DNA from: Pseudomonas sp. H3(2019)
GTDB taxonomy: Bacteria > Pseudomonadota > Gammaproteobacteria > Pseudomonadales > Pseudomonadaceae
Assembly (NCBI RefSeq): GCF_007713465.1
Contig: NZ_VMSG01000001.1
Span: forward strand, 372,001 to 436,000
Length of the DNA: 64,000 nucleotides
Direction: 5' to 3'
Part shown: positions 32,112-41,672 of the stretch, in pieces
How the letters are laid out: every line of letters begins with the position of its first letter
How positions within the stretch are numbered: position 1 is the stretch's first letter
Made by a program: the position numbers and the translations under genes
The notes under the pieces: generated by a model
The model's input: the letters and a program-made list of their open reading frames with translations, nothing else
Databases searched by the model: none
Told to the model about the DNA's origin: nothing

Positions 32112-32326
32112 GGAACCCTGTTCCCCTGAGGCGGTGCGGGTATTTAGCTTTAAAAAATACCTATAGGCTCAACATTATATTCGCCATCATAAGATTTTTT
32201 TCGGTAATGAAGTGTAATAAATATTTCTTATTTGTAAAGAATTCTCAGATGGAGTGAGGAGGGTATTTTCTTCGACGCCGGTAAAAAATCGCGTCAAGGC
32301 GAAGTGAAAAAAGGGACGTTACCATG

Positions 32327-32356
32327 AAAAAAAGCCCTGATTTCACAATCAGGGCC
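32327..32356 (-). terminator. Rho-independent terminator of glcB
   Basis: Stem GCCCTGATT/AATCAGGGC. On the leftward strand it is followed by a run of seven T. It lies 28 bp after the glcB stop. The 215 bp to its left, up to the LpxO-like gene start, are AT-rich and contain no gene that I can see. Confidence 0.9.
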
Positions 32357-32383
32357 TTCCTTTTAATAACCTCTAGCGCTTAT

Positions 32384-34561
32384 TCACAGGCCATTGGCAG
32401 CCTTGAACTCGCGACGGCGACGGTGCAGGACCGGCTCGGTGTAGCCGTTTGGCTGCTTGGTGCCTTCGATCACCAGTTCGACCGCCGCCTGGAAGGCGAT
32501 GTTGCTGTCGAAGTTCGGTGCCAACGGACGGTACAGCGGGTCATTGGCATTCTGGCGGTCAACCACCGGCGCCATGCGCTTGAGGGTTTCCAGCACCTGG
32601 GCTTCGCTGACGATGCCATGGCGCAGCCAGTTGGCGATGTGCTGGCTGGAGATACGCAGCGTTGCACGGTCTTCCATCAGGCCGACGTCGTTGATGTCCG
32701 GCACTTTCGAACAGCCCACGCCCTGGTCGATCCAGCGCACCACATAACCGAGGATGCCCTGGGCGTTGTTGTCCAGTTCATTCTGGATCTGTTCCGCGGT
32801 CCAGTTGGGGTTGCTTGCCAGCGGGATGGTCAGGATGTCGTCCAGCGATGCGCGAGCGCGCTTGGCCAGTTCGGCCTGACGGGCGAACACGTCAACCTTG
32901 TGGTAATGCAGCGCGTGCAGCGCGGCGGCGGTCGGCGAAGGGACCCAGGCGGTGTTGGCGCCGGCCAGCGGGTGAGCGATTTTCTGCTCGAGCATGGCGG
33001 CCATCAGGTCAGGCATGGCCCACATGCCTTTACCGATTTGCGCGCGACCTTGCAGGCCGGTGCTCAAGCCGATGTCGACGTTCCAGTTTTCGTAGGCACC
33101 GATCCACTTTTCAGCCTTCATGTCGGCCTTGCGCACCATCGCGCCGGCTTCCATGGAGGTGTGGATTTCATCGCCGGTACGGTCGAGGAAGCCGGTGTTG
33201 ATGAAGACCACGCGCTCGCTGGCAGCCTTGATACAGGCCTTGAGGTTGATTGTGGTACGCCGCTCTTCGTCCATGATGCCGACTTTGAGGGTATTACGCG
33301 GCAACTCGAGCACGTCTTCGATGCGCCCGAACAGTTCGTTGGTGAACGCCGCTTCTTCCGGGCCGTGCATTTTCGGTTTAACGATGTAGACCGAACCGGT
33401 ACGGCTGTTCTTGCGAGTGGTGTTGCCGTTAAGGCTGTGCAGTGCCGCGAGGTTGGTGACCAGGCCGTCGAGGATACCTTCCGGCACTTCGTTGCCGTTC
33501 TTGTCGAGGATCGCGTCGATGGTCATCAAGTGGCCGACATTGCGCACGAACAACAGCGAGCGGCCGTGCAGGCTCAGTTCGCTACCGTCGGGCGCGGTGT
33601 AGGTGCGGTCGGCGTTCATGGTGCGGGTGAAGGTCTTGCCACCCTTGGCGACTTCTTCCGACAGATCGCCTTTCATCAGGCCGAGCCAGTTGCGGTAGAT
33701 CACCACTTTGTCATCGGCATCGACGGCGGCCACGGAGTCTTCGCAGTCCATGATGGTGGTCAGCGCAGCTTCCATCAGCAGGTCTTTGACGCCGGCGGCG
33801 TCGGTCTGGCCGACCGGTGTGCTGGCGTCGATCTGGATTTCGAAATGCAGACCGTTGTTTTTCAGCAGGATCGCGGTCGGCGCCGCCGCATCGCCGTGGA
33901 AGCCGATCAGCTGTGCGTCGTTGCGCAAGCCAGTGTTGCTGCCGCCTTTAAGTGCGACCACCAGTTTACGGTCAACAATTTTATAGCCGGTGGAGTCGAC
34001 GTGAGAGCCGGCAGCCAATGGCGCGGCTTCGTCGAGGAAGGCGCGGGCGAAGGCGATGACCTTTTCGCCGCGAACCTTGTTGTAGCTTTTGCCTTTTTCC
34101 GCGCCGTCGGCTTCGCTGATGGCGTCAGTGCCATACAGCGCGTCGTACAACGAACCCCAGCGGGCGTTCGAGGCGTTGAGGGCGAAGCGGGCATTCATCA
34201 CCGGAACCACCAGTTGCGGACCGGCCATACGGGCGATTTCGTCGTCGACGTTTTGCGTCGTTGCCTGGAAATCGGCCGCTTCTGGCAGCAGATAACCGAT
34301 GTCTTGCAGGAAGGCTTTGTAGGCCACAGCGTCGTGCGCAAGACCAGCACGGGACTGGTGCCAGGCATCGATTTTCGCCTGGAGGTCGTCGCGTTTGGCG
34401 AGTAGGGCTTTGTTCTTCGGCGCCAGGTCGTGAATGACCTTGTCGGCACCGGCCCAGAACTTGTCGGCGGTGAGGCCGGAACCGGGAATGGCTTCGTTGT
34501 TCACGAAGTCGAACAGGACTTTGGCGACCTGCAGGCCACCGACTTGAACGTGTTCAGTCAT
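32384..34561 (-). CDS. glcB: Malate synthase G
   Basis: 725 residues, the long monomeric G form. It condenses glyoxylate with acetyl-CoA to malate in the glyoxylate shunt. Signatures are [16 protein letters not shown] at the start, [21 protein letters not shown] in part, [17 protein letters not shown] (catalytic acidic region), [20 protein letters not shown] and MWAMPDLMA. The ATG at 34561 with GAGG ahead is preferred over the in-frame codon at 34573. Its terminator is clear. The start region overlaps a possible small upstream frame. Confidence 0.96.
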   Translation of the reverse strand: MTEHVQVGGLQVAKVLFDFVNNEAIPGSGLTADKFWAGADKVIHDLAPKNKALLAKRDDLQAKIDAWHQSRAGLAHDAVAYKAFLQDIGYLLPEAADFQATTQNVDDEIARMAGPQLVVPVMNARFALNASNARWGSLYDALYGTDAISEADGAEKGKSYNKVRGEKVIAFARAFLDEAAPLAAGSHVDSTGYKIVDRKLVVALKGGSNTGLRNDAQLIGFHGDAAAPTAILLKNNGLHFEIQIDASTPVGQTDAAGVKDLLMEAALTTIMDCEDSVAAVDADDKVVIYRNWLGLMKGDLSEEVAKGGKTFTRTMNADRTYTAPDGSELSLHGRSLLFVRNVGHLMTIDAILDKNGNEVPEGILDGLVTNLAALHSLNGNTTRKNSRTGSVYIVKPKMHGPEEAAFTNELFGRIEDVLELPRNTLKVGIMDEERRTTINLKACIKAASERVVFINTGFLDRTGDEIHTSMEAGAMVRKADMKAEKWIGAYENWNVDIGLSTGLQGRAQIGKGMWAMPDLMAAMLEQKIAHPLAGANTAWVPSPTAAALHALHYHKVDVFARQAELAKRARASLDDILTIPLASNPNWTAEQIQNELDNNAQGILGYVVRWIDQGVGCSKVPDINDVGLMEDRATLRISSQHIANWLRHGIVSEAQVLETLKRMAPVVDRQNANDPLYRPLAPNFDSNIAFQAAVELVIEGTKQPNGYTEPVLHRRRREFKAANGL

Positions 34562-34748
34562 TGCTTGCCTCACTCTGCTCAGCTATTTCGCTTTTCAGCT
34601 CTTCAATTTGACAATGAAGCCTCTGGCCATTTAAACCACAAACCCCTCTACCAGTACATGCCATTACTGGCGGCTGGGTGGTTCCAATCAACGGCGTAAA
34701 GCCTTGCTGACGGGGCTTTGAGGGTTGCGATGGCGCCTGGGCAGACAT
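34554..34748 (-). CDS. Possible small protein overlapping the glcB start
   Basis: A 64-residue frame ending 8 bp inside glcB, ahead of it on the same strand. The sequence is not obviously random: a proline-rich start, then [21 protein letters not shown] with three cysteines, then a charged helix [13 protein letters not shown]. Codon third positions are only about half G or C, and the ribosome site (GGAT) is weak, so it may be non-coding. If real, its translation would be coupled to glcB. No family recognised. Confidence 0.35.
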   Translation of the reverse strand: MSAQAPSQPSKPRQQGFTPLIGTTQPPVMACTGRGVCGLNGQRLHCQIEELKSEIAEQSEASND

Positions 34749-34760
34749 CGATCCAACGTT

Positions 34761-34820
34761 ATGTAGTGCGCGCTGCGGCATACTACATGATGAATTGCGC
34801 TTGTGAAAATTAGACTAATT
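34761..34820 (-). promoter_or_regulatory. Palindromes upstream of glcB (operator/promoter candidates)
   Basis: Two symmetric elements in the 475-bp gap between glcB and the GcvR-like gene: ATGTAGT-N14-ACTACAT (34761-34788) and AATTAG-A-CTAATT (34808-34820). Either could bind a dimeric regulator of malate synthase. I cannot name the regulator. The rest of the gap up to 35035 is AT-rich and must contain the promoter of the rightward gene. Confidence 0.45.
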
Positions 34821-35035
34821 ACGTCGTTTAGCGACCCGGTCAGGCTATCCGGTCACGCCGGGGGACAGGATGTTCTCAAAAAACTATTGGATTGTTCCAG
34901 ATAAAACTAAAAACTTGTACACATAATATTGAATTCACTGCTACGGGGCTTTGATTTTTTTGCTGCCGCGCTGAATTGGGTCCCTTGCCTATACTTGCCT
35001 TTCCATAACAAAAGTCATGACAAGAGGGCTGCGCC

Positions 35036-35554
35036 ATGGACCACCTCGTACTCACCGTATTCGCCCCGGACAAGCCCGGCCAGGTGGAACGCATCGCCCA
35101 ATGTATTGCCGAGCATGGTGGTAACTGGCTGGAGAGCCGCATGTCACGGATGGCCGGGCAGTTTGCCGGGATCCTTCGGGTTGGCGTGCCAGCCGAGGGC
35201 TACGACGAACTGGTCGATGCACTTCAGGCGTTGTCTGCTCAAGGGATTCGGGTGTTGATCGCCGAAAGCAGTATCGAGCAATCCTGCACCTGGAAGCCGA
35301 TTGCCATGGAGCTGGTCGGCAACGACCGACCGGGAATAGTCCGTGACATCACGCGACTGCTGAGTGAGCAGGGGGTCAACCTTGAACGCTTGGTGACCGA
35401 TGTGCGTCCGGCGCCGATGAGCAGTGAGCCGCTGTTCCACGCTGAAGCGATTCTTGCGGTGCCGCTGACCCTTTCCCTGGACGTGCTGCAGTCGCGGCTG
35501 GAGACTCTGGCCGATGATTTGATGGTGGAGTTGGTGCTGCGCAGCGAGCCGTAA
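35036..35554 (+). CDS. ACT-domain protein, GcvR-like (glycine cleavage repressor type)
   Basis: 172 residues made of two ACT domains (about 3-80 and 88-168), starting VLTVFAPDKPGQVERIA and with a second pattern ELVGNDRPGIVRDITRLL. This two-ACT layout without a DNA-binding domain is that of GcvR, which works through GcvA in enteric bacteria. GAGGGCTGCGCC precedes the ATG. No gcv gene is nearby in the window, so the target is inferred only from the family. Confidence 0.82.
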   Translation: MDHLVLTVFAPDKPGQVERIAQCIAEHGGNWLESRMSRMAGQFAGILRVGVPAEGYDELVDALQALSAQGIRVLIAESSIEQSCTWKPIAMELVGNDRPGIVRDITRLLSEQGVNLERLVTDVRPAPMSSEPLFHAEAILAVPLTLSLDVLQSRLETLADDLMVELVLRSEP

Positions 35555-35729
35555 AGCGGGAGGAAAGGTTATCCAAGTAAAGCGTGCACCTGCCTGTGGA
35601 TAACCTGTAGAGACACGTCGCCAGCCCACGTCGGCCGGGGCTTATCAGGAGCTGATCAAAAAACCAGCAGTTTCAAGGGCTTGTGCACAAACGGCGGGGA
35701 TCACGCTGTGGATAACCTTGGGAAGGATG

Positions 35730-35774
35730 CTTGCAGGCCACGTCGGTCGTGGCCTGCAAGGGTTTGTACGTTTT
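35730..35774 (+). terminator. Putative terminator of the GcvR-like gene
   Basis: Strong stem CTTGCAGGCCACG/CGTGGCCTGCAAG (35730-35760), followed after a short gap by TTTTTT at 35771. The T-run is offset, so efficiency is uncertain. It sits beside the stop of the convergent rarD gene. Confidence 0.55.
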
Positions 35775-35778
35775 TTGA

Positions 35779-36666
35779 TCAGCGGCGGCGACGCAAACTC
35801 ATCCAGGCGTCGATGCTGTAAACCGCCAGGCCTGCCCAGATAAACATGAAGGCCACCAGCGTGGTGGACGACAGGTGTTCGCCAAACAGCAGTACGGCTT
35901 GCAGCAGCACCAGCGTCGGTGCCAAGTATTGCAGGAAGCCTAGGGTGGTGTAGGGCAGGTGCCGAGCAGCAGCGTTGAAACAGACCAGCGGCACCAGCGT
36001 TACCGGGCCGGCGGCGACCAGCCACCACGCTTCGGACGTAGTCCAGAACGCTGCTTGCGCGCTGGTAGCGGTTGGATTGAAGAGCAGCCAGGCAAGGGCA
36101 ATCGGCACCAGCATCCAGGTTTCCACCACCAGCCCGGGCAATGCTTTGACTGGAGCCTGTTTGCGGATCAACCCGTAGAAGCCGAAGGTCAGCGCCAACA
36201 CCAGCGACACCCACGGCAGGCTGCCGACTTGCCAGACTTGCTGCGCGACGCCAACGGCGGCCAGCCCGACGGCGACCCACTGCAGGCGTCTCAAGCGTTC
36301 GCCAAGGATCAGCATACCCAGCAGCACGTTCACCAGCGGGTTGATGTAGTAACCGAGGCTGGCCTCGAGCATGCGTCCGTTGTTCACCGACCAGACGTAG
36401 GTCAGCCAGTTGGCCGCGATCAATGTGCCGCTCAGCGCAAGGACTGCCAGCCGTCGTGGGTTCTCGCGCAGTTCACGCCACCAGCCCGGATGCTTCCAGA
36501 CCATCAGCAGCAAGGCGCCGAACAGCGCCGACCAGAGTACCCGGTGGATGATGATTTCCACGGCAGGTACGTCAGCGATGGCTTTGAAGTAGAGCGGGAA
36601 CAATCCCCAGATGATGTAGGCACTCAGGCCCAATATGTACCCGCGACGCAGGTTGGCGGCTTGCAT
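35779..36666 (-). CDS. rarD: RarD-type EamA transporter
   Basis: 295 residues with about ten hydrophobic helices. The start RRGYILGLSAYIIWGLFPLYFK and the segment EIIIHRVLWS are characteristic of RarD, a DMT-superfamily permease; a chloramphenicol-sensitivity label is common for it. The middle LGYYINPLVNVLLG is also typical. GGATTCTGC precedes the ATG. The transported compound is not established by sequence. Confidence 0.9.
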   Translation of the reverse strand: MQAANLRRGYILGLSAYIIWGLFPLYFKAIADVPAVEIIIHRVLWSALFGALLLMVWKHPGWWRELRENPRRLAVLALSGTLIAANWLTYVWSVNNGRMLEASLGYYINPLVNVLLGMLILGERLRRLQWVAVGLAAVGVAQQVWQVGSLPWVSLVLALTFGFYGLIRKQAPVKALPGLVVETWMLVPIALAWLLFNPTATSAQAAFWTTSEAWWLVAAGPVTLVPLVCFNAAARHLPYTTLGFLQYLAPTLVLLQAVLLFGEHLSSTTLVAFMFIWAGLAVYSIDAWMSLRRRR

Positions 36667-36742
36667 GCAGAATCCTTGCTTAGGCAGCTAACAAAGGGGG
36701 ATTGTAAGGAGATTTGTCTGGCTGTGTCCTGCATTCAAAAAC

Positions 36743-36824
36743 AAAGATCGCAGCCTTCGGCAGCTCCTACGTGATCGGTTAAACGTCGATCCCTGTGTAG
36801 GAGCTGCCGAAGGCTGCGATCTTT
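36743..36824. repeat. REP-like inverted repeat, family B
   Basis: Arms AAAGATCGCAGCCTTCGGCA and the complementary TGCCGAAGGCTGCGATCTTT enclose about 42 nt. It lies between the SrkA-like gene and rarD, both leftward. Confidence 0.8.
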
Positions 36825-36835
36825 TGATCTTTAAA

Positions 36836-37810
36836 TTAAAAAAGCTTCAACGGTTCTTCGTTGAGGGCCGCCAGTTGTTCACGCAATGCCAACACCTGGT
36901 CGCCCCAATAACGTTCGCTGCCAAACCACGGAAAGCTGTGAGGGAACGCCGGGTCATCCCAACGACGGGCCAGCCATGCGCTGTAGTGCATCAGGCGCAA
37001 GGCACGCAGTGGTTCGATCAGCGCCAGTTCACGGGGGTTGAAGTCGTGGAACTCGCTGTAGCCGTCCATCAGTTCCGACAACTGACCGAGACATTCCTGA
37101 CGATCACCAGCGAGCATCATCCATAGGTCCTGCACCGCCGGCCCCATGCGACAGTCGTCAAGGTCGACGATGTGGAACATCTCGTCACGGCACATCATGT
37201 TGCCGGGGTGGCAATCGCCGTGCATGCGGATGTTCTGGTGCGGCGTGTCTTTGTAGACCTCTTCCACACGCTTGAGCAGGTCGCGGGCGACTGACTCGTA
37301 AGCGGGCAGCAAGCTGCGCGGTATGAAGTTGCCTTCGAGCAGGGTGGTCAGCGAATCATGGCCGAAGTTTTTGACGCCCAGCGCTTCGCGGTGTTCGAAG
37401 GGGCGGGTGGCACCCACTGCGTGCAAGCGGCCAAGCAATTGCCCCAAACGGTAGAGCTGATCGAGATTGCCCGGCTCCGGCGCACGACCCCCCCGGCGCG
37501 GGAACAGGGTGAAGCGGAAACCGGCGTGTTCGTGCAGGCTTTCACCGTTGTGAATCATCGGCGCAACCACCGGCACTTCGCACTCGGCAAGTTCGAAGGT
37601 GAAGCGGTGCTCTTCGAGAATGGCGGCGTTGGTCCAGCGTTGCGGACGGTAGAACTTGGCAATCAGCGGTTCGCTATCTTCGATGCCAACCTGATAGACA
37701 CGGTTTTCATAGCTGTTGAGCGCAAGGACACGGGCGTCGCTGAGAAAGCCGATGCTTTCTACGGCGTCGAGCACCAGATCGGGGGTAAGTGTTTCAAACG
37801 GGTGAGACAT
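36836..37810 (-). CDS. srkA: Stress response serine/threonine protein kinase (SrkA/YihE family)
   Basis: 324 residues, aminoglycoside-phosphotransferase-like kinase fold. The catalytic loop is MHGDCHPGNMM and the metal-binding motif is VDLDDCRMGP. The N-terminal lobe contains NRVYQVGIEDSEPLIAKFYRP, whose lysine would bind ATP. SrkA counters death pathways triggered by stress in E. coli. The ATG at 37810 is chosen because CAGGAG lies ahead of it and MSHPFETL matches the family; the open frame runs further up into a REP element. Confidence 0.9.
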   Translation of the reverse strand: MSHPFETLTPDLVLDAVESIGFLSDARVLALNSYENRVYQVGIEDSEPLIAKFYRPQRWTNAAILEEHRFTFELAECEVPVVAPMIHNGESLHEHAGFRFTLFPRRGGRAPEPGNLDQLYRLGQLLGRLHAVGATRPFEHREALGVKNFGHDSLTTLLEGNFIPRSLLPAYESVARDLLKRVEEVYKDTPHQNIRMHGDCHPGNMMCRDEMFHIVDLDDCRMGPAVQDLWMMLAGDRQECLGQLSELMDGYSEFHDFNPRELALIEPLRALRLMHYSAWLARRWDDPAFPHSFPWFGSERYWGDQVLALREQLAALNEEPLKLF

Positions 37811-37881
37811 GCTGACTCCTGCGCGCAGCAGGCTGCCGCGTCCGGCCAAACATGGTAGCGCAGACGGGGCGACTTTAGTGG

Positions 37882-37987
37882 GATCGTTCCTCACGCTCTG
37901 CGTGGGAATGCAGCCAGGGACGCTCCGCGTCCCAGAAGCGGACGCAGAGCGTCCAGTGAAGCACTCCCACACAGAGCGTGGGAGATC
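37882..37987. repeat. REP-like double inverted repeat, family A
   Basis: Units GATCGTTCCTCACGCTCTGC, GGACGCTCCGCGTCC, GGACGCAGAGCGTCC and a closing ACAGAGCGTGGGAGATC. It lies between the broken phoX gene and the SrkA-like gene. One outer arm carries a small insertion relative to other copies. Confidence 0.72.
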
Positions 37988-38006
37988 TTCAGGGGAGGAG
38001 CGATTT

Positions 38007-39909
38007 TTAGGCGCCGACGATCCCGCCGTCTTCCCGGGTAATCGCCATCACCGAGGAACGGGGCTTGCCGTTAGGCAAATGCTCGGGGAAGGTCGACCCA
38101 CCGTTTTCCCCCGGATGCTGAATGCCGACAAACAAGGTCTTCTGGTCTGGCGAAAAGCTGATGCCGGTCACTTCACAGCCCACCGGGCCGACCATGAATC
38201 GGCGGATTTCACCGGTCGCAGGATCAGCGCAAAGCATCTGATTGTTACCCATGCCCGCGAAGTCGCCGGCGTTGCTGTAGTCCCCGTCGCTGAGAATCCA
38301 CAGACGACCGGCCTTGTCGAAGCCCAAACCATCCGGACTGTTGAACATGTTGTGTGGTGTGATGTTCGACGAGCCGGCTTTCGCTGTCCCGGCGTGCACG
38401 GTCGGATTGCCCGCGACCACGAACAGATCCCAGGCGAACGTCAGCGACGCGTGGTCGTCGTGATCAGTGCGCCAGCGCAGAATTTGCCCATAGACGTTTT
38501 TCTCCCGTGGGTTCGGCCCGCCCACCGGTTGCCCGTCCTCGCCGCGCTTGGCGTTGTTGGTCAGGGTGCAATAGACCTGGCCGTCTTGCGGGCTGACGAC
38601 GATCCACTCCGGGCGATCCATGCGCGTGGCACCGACGACGCTGGCGGCCAGGCGTGCGTGAATCAGCACCTCGGCCTGATCGGCAAAGCCGCTGCTGGTG
38701 TCGATACCGTTCTTGCCGTGAGTCAGTTCGATCCACTGGCCCTGACCTTTTGGATGGTCGGGGTTGCTGTCGCCGGCATCGAAACGCGCGACGTACAACG
38801 TGCCGTGGTCCAGCAGGTCATGGTTGGCTTTGGGTGTTGCGTGATTGATTTTGTCGCGGCTGATGAACTTGTAGATGAACTCGCCGCGTTCATCGTCGCC
38901 CATGTACACCACCGCACGACCGTCGTGGGTCTCCGCGAGGGCCGCGTTCTCGTGTTTGAAACGGCCCAGGGCGGTGCGTTTGACCGGGGTCGATTGCGGG
39001 TCGAACGGGTCGATTTCCACCACCCAGCCGTGACGGTTGAGTTCGTTGGGGGTTTTCGCCAGGTCAAAGCGCGGGTCGTGTTGATGCCAGTTGATCTCTT
39101 TGCTGGCGACCGATGCGCCGTAGCGCTTTTGTGCGGCGTCGAACTTGTGCTCGGGATTGCTGCTGCCAAAGCAGTCGGTGAAGTTCTCTTCACAGGTCAG
39201 ATAAGTGCCCCATGGCGTCTTGCCATTGGCGCAGTTCTGGAAGGTTCCGAACACTTTTTTTGCCGGTCTTGTCAGCGGCGGTTTTCATCAGCTCATGGCC
39301 AGCGGCCGGGCCGCTCAACTGCAGCGGCGCGTTGCCGTGGATTCGGCGGTTGTAGCGCGAGCCCTGAACGAATTGCCATTGGCCGTTTTTACGCTGCACT
39401 TCGATCACCGATACGCCTTCGCAGGCCAGCGCTTTGCGGACTTCTTCGGCCGACTGCGGCATGCCGCCATGGGCGTAGAGGTAACGGTAGTTGGTGTATT
39501 CGTTGTTGATCGCCATCAGCGCGCGATTGTCGTCGCCGGGGAAAGCGAACAGGCTCATGCCATCGTTGTTGTCGCCGAACTGGACTTCCTGGGCTTGGGC
39601 GCTGCCATTGCCACTCGGGTCAAAGGCCGGGCCGTTCTTGTGCAGCGGTTGGCCCCAACTGATCAACACCGAAGAGCTGTAACCGGGCGGCAGAGTGATG
39701 GTGTCGCTGGTGGCGGCCGCAATGCTGTCGAAACCCAGCAATTTGCTCGAGGCTGAGTTGACACTGGCGGCCAGTGCGCTACGGCTCAGCAGGTTGCCAC
39801 CGAGGAACATCGCCGCACCGCAGAGGGCGCCAGCGCTGATAAATCTACGACGACTGAGGCCGACGATTTTTTCGAGGTCGGTGGCTTGGTTTTCTTCTAA
39901 TAGGCTCAC
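38007..39909 (-). pseudogene. phoX: PhoX-family alkaline phosphatase, frameshifted
   Basis: Two reading frames together encode one PhoX protein. The 5' frame starts at GTG 39909 (GGGAG ahead) with a twin-arginine signal SRRRFISAG and continues to ATGYSSSVLISWG-type PhoX sequence. The 3' frame, from about 39254 down, carries CEENFTDCFGSSNPEHKFD, FDPQSTPVKRTALGRFKHE and GDEFIYKF-like parts, ending at 38007. They are joined at a run of seven A on the coding strand (39261-39255). With six A the frame reads GKKVFGTF and the gene would be 633 codons. PhoX is a calcium/iron phosphatase exported by Tat. The break may be a true mutation, phase variation or a sequencing error. Confidence 0.88.
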
Positions 39910-40016
39910 ATCAGGCTCCCTGCTGGTTTTTGCAGCCACCTTAAGGAGCGTCTATGACACAAATGTTGCAGTTGCACGTCTGAGGAACGCTGCCAATCCG
40001 TAGCAGCAGGCTCGAG

Positions 40017-40781
40017 TCAGAGCGGGGTACCGAGTAAAACGTTGGAGGGCGAGAACTGCACCTGAACGGCTTTTTCGGCGCTCAAACCCAGGGTTTTGAG
40101 GTGCTGCGGCTCGGCCAGCGCGCATAGAGTCTGACCATTGGGCAGGGCGATTCGGACTTCGCTGGGGCCATCTTCGGCGTCGAGAATCTCCTCGACAGTG
40201 CCCTTCAGACAATTGTGTCCGGGTGTTGCGCGTTGCTCGACACCGAGTAAATCGAGCCAGCCAGCCTTGATCAACGCCACCACTTCAGTGCCCGTTTCGA
40301 GTTCCAGACGCAGGGTGCTGTCGTGGGTGATCTGCGCCTGAATGGTCAACCCGGCAGCCAGTTCCAGGCTGATCAAATCGTTACGACCGTGAGTGTCGAT
40401 GGCCGCAACGGTGCCATGCAGCTGATTGCGTGCGCTGGTCCTGAGCATCAGGCGCCCTAGCAAGTCGAGGTCACTGGCGTCTTCGGCGGCTTCCAGCACC
40501 TGTGCCTGTAAGGCTTGCAAGCGCTGATAGAGCCGCAGCACCCGTTCACCTTCACTGGACAGTTTTGCGCCACCACCGCCCTTGCCGCCGACGCTGCGTT
40601 CCACCAGTGGTTTCTGTGCCAGATTGTTCAACTCGTCGATCGCATCCCACGCTGCTTTGTAGCTCAGCCCGGCGCTTTTCGCGGCGCGGGTGATCGAGCC
40701 TTGTTCGGCGATGTGTTGCAGCAAGGCGATGCGCTGCGGACGACGGACGATGTGTTGGGACAACAAAGTAGGCAAGGACAT
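40017..40781 (-). CDS. modE: ModE-like molybdate-dependent transcriptional regulator
   Basis: 254 residues. There is an N-terminal LysR-like winged helix (about 17-85) containing QGSITRAAKSAGLSYKAAWDAIDELN, the ModE recognition helix, and the loop GGKGGGGAKLS. Two Mop/TOBE domains follow (about 120-185 and 190-254), with RTSARNQLHGTV and GLTIQAQIT, which bind molybdate. The gene is alone, with no modABC in view. ModE proteins repress molybdate uptake when molybdate is plentiful. Confidence 0.9.
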   Translation of the reverse strand: MSLPTLLSQHIVRRPQRIALLQHIAEQGSITRAAKSAGLSYKAAWDAIDELNNLAQKPLVERSVGGKGGGGAKLSSEGERVLRLYQRLQALQAQVLEAAEDASDLDLLGRLMLRTSARNQLHGTVAAIDTHGRNDLISLELAAGLTIQAQITHDSTLRLELETGTEVVALIKAGWLDLLGVEQRATPGHNCLKGTVEEILDAEDGPSEVRIALPNGQTLCALAEPQHLKTLGLSAEKAVQVQFSPSNVLLGTPL

Positions 40782-40841
40782 GGCAAGGGGCTGCGAGCGG
40801 GTAGTGATGGATTTGGACGTTGGCGGCTTGGCGCGTGAGAG

Positions 40842-41582
40842 TCAAGTCAGCTCCCCGGGTTTTGGCGTGCGCGCCAGGCAATAAACGTCGACCCGTGCCG
40901 CGCCCGCCCCGATCAGCAAGCGAGCCAGGCTTTGCGCGGTGGCACCGGTGGTCAGCACGTCGTCGACCAGCGCCAGATGGCGACCCTTGATGTGCGCACC
41001 CGGCATCAGTGCGAAAGCGCTGAGCAGGTTCTGTTTGCGCGCCTTGGCGTCCAGATCCTGTTGCGCAGTGGTGTCCTGGATGCGTAGCAGCAGGTTTGCG
41101 TCGCAGTCGATCGTCAGGCTGTCGCTGAGCCAGCGGGCGAGCATCGCTGCCTGGTTGTAACCCCGCTCACGCAGCCGTTTGCGGGCCAAGGGCACCGCTA
41201 CCAATGCGTCGGGGCGTTTGAGGCCTTCATCGAAGCGATGTTGCAGGCATTGAGCAAGAAGTTCGGCAAGCAGGCGACCATACGGCCACTTTGCCGCATG
41301 CTTGAAACGGGTGATCAAACTGTCGAGCGGGAAGCTGTAGGTCCAGGGCGCGATCACCTGCTCGAAGGCCGGTGGTTCTTTCAAACACTGGCCGCAGGTG
41401 AGGCCGGCCACGGGCAACGGCAGGGCGCAGGTCTGGCAATGATCGCCGAGCCAGGGCAACTCGGTTTCACAGGAAGTACAAATCGGTTGAGGGGTGTCGG
41501 ACAGTTCATCGCAAAGCAAACAGCTCTGTTCATTTTTTGACCAGATGTAAACCGACCCTTTGTATCGTGGTTGACAGCGCAT
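40842..41582 (-). CDS. comF: ComF family phosphoribosyltransferase-like protein
   Basis: 246 residues. The N-terminal half has four CxxC zinc-type motifs (CLLCDE, CTSCE, CQTC, CGQC). The C-terminal type I phosphoribosyltransferase domain carries [16 protein letters not shown] and the PRPP motif [13 protein letters not shown]. ComF-type proteins are linked to DNA uptake. AAGGAAG precedes the ATG at 41582. The first codons overlap a BirA-type operator and the promoter of divergent bioB. Confidence 0.9.
   Translation of the reverse strand: MRCQPRYKGSVYIWSKNEQSCLLCDELSDTPQPICTSCETELPWLGDHCQTCALPLPVAGLTCGQCLKEPPAFEQVIAPWTYSFPLDSLITRFKHAAKWPYGRLLAELLAQCLQHRFDEGLKRPDALVAVPLARKRLRERGYNQAAMLARWLSDSLTIDCDANLLLRIQDTTAQQDLDAKARKQNLLSAFALMPGAHIKGRHLALVDDVLTTGATAQSLARLLIGAGAARVDVYCLARTPKPGELT
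41537..41577 (+). promoter_or_regulatory. bioB promoter with BirA-type operator
   Basis: The half sites TGTAAACC (41546-41553) and GGTTGACA (41569-41576) are 15 bp apart, matching the BirA box TTGTAAACC-N14/15-GGTTTACAA as I remember it. A -35-like TTGACC (41537-41542) and a weak -10 near 41560 (TTGTAT) frame it, so a bound BirA would cover the promoter. The box also lies inside the first codons of comF. Confidence 0.82.
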
Positions 41583-41672
41583 GGCTCTTCCTTAAATATG
41601 CCGAACATCCGTGTCGCGTCTGTGGATATTCCGTTCCACAGCCGCTTGCCAAGCATAAACAAGGAAACGCCC

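Noticed and set aside
32324..34405. 693-codon frame antisense to glcB
   Set aside because: Shadow of malate synthase G; starts in the glcB terminator and has no ribosome site.
37809..39509. 566-codon frame antisense to phoX and the spacer
   Set aside because: Covers a REP element and the broken phoX gene; the sense strand carries clear PhoX motifs.
38007..39939. Two separate phosphatase genes
   Set aside because: Both frames are consecutive parts of a single PhoX protein joined at a seven-A run; one frameshifted gene explains them.
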